64,000 nt of DNA. Source: Metarhizium brunneum (taxonomy: Eukaryota; Ascomycota; Sordariomycetes; Hypocreales; Clavicipitaceae). The notes beneath the pieces were generated by a model that ran no database searches, had not been told where the DNA came from, and saw only the letters and a program-made list of their open reading frames with translations. Position numbers and translations under genes: made by a program. The stretch covers positions 3,348,001 to 3,412,000 of the forward strand of contig NC_089426.1 in NCBI RefSeq assembly GCF_013426205.1. Reading direction: 5' to 3'. Positions 61,523-64,000 of the stretch are shown here, one piece after another. Every line of letters begins with the position of its first letter. Position 1 is the first letter of the stretch.

Positions 61523-62032
61523 ATGGATGCGCAAAGACTTGCAGAGTCTGGGGCGTTGTGCTTGCTGTGGATGTCACAAGGCAAGTCAGTCGGCTTCAAC
61601 AATGTGCTGTCATGCTCACGTTTGACTGGCGAAATTGTTGAGAGCTCAGAACATGTTAGAGGCGCAGCTCCTGAGCCGTTGGTCCGTCCAGGTTGTGGCA
61701 GTTCAATCACTAAGAGGATGTGGAGGGGAAGTGGGAACCTGGCCGAGTAATCAGTAACTTTACCAATGAATGCACTTATCGATAAGGAACCGACCCGGTT
61801 GGCCGAGGTCTACGGGTCGTCGGTAACTTCCCCATACGGACGGACCAACCGACTCGAAACGTAGCATTTTGTTGTTCCATACTCCGTACATGGGACAAGC
61901 AACAAGTCATCAAGGCCGGTCCCATTTCAAACCAGAAAATGCTTTGGCTTCTATGTTATTGTTATTATTATTATCTTCACATGCTTATTTTTACAACCTA
62001 CTTCCCACGAGACATCCTCCACCCCTTGGCCC
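61523..62032. promoter_or_regulatory. Pantothenate kinase promoter and RGS gene 3' region
   Basis: No coding frame is supported. TACTCCGTA occurs at 61880. Confidence 0.45.
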
Positions 62033-63503
62033 TCAGAACAAGTGTCCTTGAGGAACAGCGACAAAAATAGCAGCCAAAACAACGCTCAGAAGAACAGATG
62101 CAAGAAGCGCTTGAACAAAAATGGTGTCCTGGATCTGTCTCAATGCTGGTTCCTGGATCCAAACCTCGCGGTCAAAGACTTTGCGCACAACATTCCGCTT
62201 CTTGTACTTGACGACCCACGGCTCGTCTTCATAGCTGTTTTGAGTTCCAAACGAGTCAAAGCTACGCTTGTTCGGTTTCTCCCCATCATCTTGCATGAAA
62301 AGTTCCCAAGGTCGCACATGACGGTGGTGCATGCCATGCAAGACAACACACAGGCCCTTGTGTGCAGCAACCAAAGTGCTGATGCCCAAAATCCACGCGA
62401 TGGCGGCCACAGCACGGTAACCGCGGTTAAGCTTGCTAAGAGTAATCGGGATGGCAATGGCAAAGCCAGCAACTATAAGAAATACTCCAAGGAAGCGGGC
62501 GTACAAGACGCGGGCGGGATTACCGTTGCAGATTGACCAACGGACAAAGTTGGGGTGTGCTTGTTGTCGCAGAGAAGAATCCACCGTCCCGAAAATGCCA
62601 CGAAGGGCAGTAGGATGAGTTGTGTGCGATAGGGCTTGAACAGCAGCCTTCTGTTCCCAGGAGGCTAGATTGAGCTGTCGAGGAGCCCCATTCATGATGT
62701 ATGTTGCGATGACCCGATTTATCTCCTCCCGAAACGGCTGGATGGTGACTGTCTAGTATTAGTATAGTAGATTCCACGGGCATTTGGGACGTAATCTTGG
62801 TAGACCTACAAGGCAACCTGGCTCCTGCGGATTGGAAAGCATCAGCAGCTTGCGAGTTGTACGACCCAGAAATCGCAATTGGCATGGTACGTGATGCCGC
62901 ATCAATCGAACCTTTATTACTACCGCCATTGGAGGATTGAGGAGGGCTGTTGAAAGGGTTGAGGGCATTCTCAGGCATCTCTGGGACCTTCTTCTCAAAG
63001 TCTGTCCCCCGAAATATTGAAGCAGCTCCTGGGGGTGAACATGTCTTCGTAGCGTGCTCCTTTCGAATTTTGGCAACCGCTTCGTCTTCCATGGTCTGTG
63101 TCCACGCCGGCGCAAGAGAGATATCAGGGGCGTTTGCTTCGTGAAATCGCTTGACATAGTCCTTGTACCAAAGATAGAACTGAAGGTTCTCGGCAGAGTG
63201 CTCAACGTAGACCAGATAGTTCATAAAGTCGCGAATAGTCATGGGCTAGCAAGGAAAAGTGTCAGATCAAGGTTTTTTTATTCGGCAGATGAATCTTATT
63301 TCGCGGGGAAGCTTTACTGGGCAGGTTCCACCGTTCATAACGTTATCAAAACTCAGCGAGTCCGGTATACCAGCCGAGTGACCAGATCGACCTGACTTGA
63401 CGGAACCATCAGTCTTCTCATCAGATAGTGACTCCCGGCTGCGTTGCAAGCTTTGCTGTTCCACATGCTGGGGACGGGTGTAAGTAAGCGAGAGGAAGCC
63501 CAT
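62033..63503 (-). CDS. RGS-domain membrane protein, RAX1-like
   Basis: Three exons: 63503-63318, 63245-62810, 62748-62033; 445 residues, introns of 72 and 61 nt in phase. The start is the ATG at 63503, since the frame upstream has only non-ATG codons. An RGS domain begins near residue 60 (CPPMTIRDFMNYLVYVEH, AENLQFYLWYKDYVKRF) and ends after about residue 280 (HPTALRGIF, HPNFVRWSICNGNPARV), interrupted by a Ser/Asn-rich insert. Three membrane segments follow: about 286-310 (FLGVFLIVAGFAIAIPITL), 318-340 (AVAAIAWILGISTLVAA) and 417-440 (ALLASVLLSVVLAAIFVAV). RGS plus C-terminal membrane segments is the RAX1 layout, linked in yeast to bud-site selection; related fungal proteins tune G-alpha signalling. 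GAP activity is not proven here. Confidence 0.85.
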
Positions 63504-64000
63504 CTTGAATAGCAAAGTCGGCACTGGAAACTAAAGAGCCGGCGCTCGGCATCAAGAATACATGAACTGAAGAGGGAGGAAGTGGGCGAGAGATAGGAAC
63601 ATCACTGGCAGCAGCAAGAGGTTGGGACTACGCGTTTTTATGTGCAGAACCAAGCGACCATTCAACGGTTGTTTGGAAGGCGAGGCCTGTCTCGTTGGTT
63701 CAGGTATGACCCGAGAAGGCAAATCGAAGTCCACGGGACTCAACCTCTGGTTCGTGGATATAAGTCCGACCAACGGGAAGGCATAGTGATGCAGGGATTG
63801 CTTAGAGGTAGCTAACAAATGCGTTAGCTCTCAAAGAGGAGGCCACTGTGCAATATTAGTCCCAACTATTGTTGCACTTGCAACCACCACGACCAACACT
63901 GAAGCTAATGGCCTCCCGGTTGGTGGTGGTGGTGGAGAGGCATGTGGAGTGATCCGCAGAAGCGGGATGTGGCACTTGCACGACAACCAAGCGGGTAGTT
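63504..64000. promoter_or_regulatory. Promoter region of the RGS gene
   Basis: No coding frame is supported. The window ends here, so a gene may begin just beyond it. Confidence 0.4.

Overview
This window looks like nuclear chromosomal DNA of a filamentous ascomycete, most likely a Sordariomycete and plausibly Hypocreales. The class is inferred from the gene set, the protein sequences and the short introns (about 45 to 320 nt, GT...AG, often with a CTAAC-type branch site); no rRNA or marker gene fixes it. About fifteen spliced protein-coding genes could be reconstructed with consistent reading phase. They sit in three gene-dense stretches (11-20 kb, 33.5-45.5 kb, 48-63.5 kb), separated by long gene-poor stretches (4.3-11 kb, 20-33.5 kb, 45.4-48.3 kb, 53-56.6 kb). 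No tRNA, rRNA, CRISPR array or intact transposon was found.

Layout. 2.1-4.3 kb: a PHO80/PCL-type cyclin with a 6.8 kb gene-poor stretch upstream. 11-15 kb: RNA helicase SUB2, divergent from an RNase P/MRP subunit (RPR2/RPP21 type), which is convergent with the DASH kinetochore subunit HSK3. 17-20 kb: a ketopantoate-reductase-like protein with a long disordered tail. 20-33.5 kb: gene-poor, with a decayed-looking multi-exon gene of unknown function at 28.4-30.4 kb. 33.5-45.4 kb: an OPT-family oligopeptide transporter, ribosomal protein eL37, a small secreted repeat protein, Elongator subunit ELP6 and an MFS transporter. 48-53 kb: a mitochondrial thioredoxin-like protein convergent with a Sel1-repeat chitin-synthase activator (SKT5/CHS4 type) that ends in a CaaX box. 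55.6-56 kb: a small frameshifted gene relic. 56.6-63.5 kb: a prolyl-4-hydroxylase-like oxygenase, AIM11, a small cysteine-rich secreted protein, pantothenate kinase and an RGS-domain membrane protein.

Most genes are housekeeping (mRNA export, tRNA and rRNA processing, translation, kinetochore, CoA synthesis, cell wall, G-protein signalling). They do not form a metabolic cluster, and neighbours mainly share promoters or 3' ends. The most interesting item is the 80-residue secreted protein at 58851-59219. It appears only when two introns are removed, and it carries ten cysteines spaced as in the prokineticin/AVIT (astakine, MIT-like) fold. The second notable pattern is a 9-mer, TACTCCGTA, found at least 18 times in the window and never inside a confident exon.
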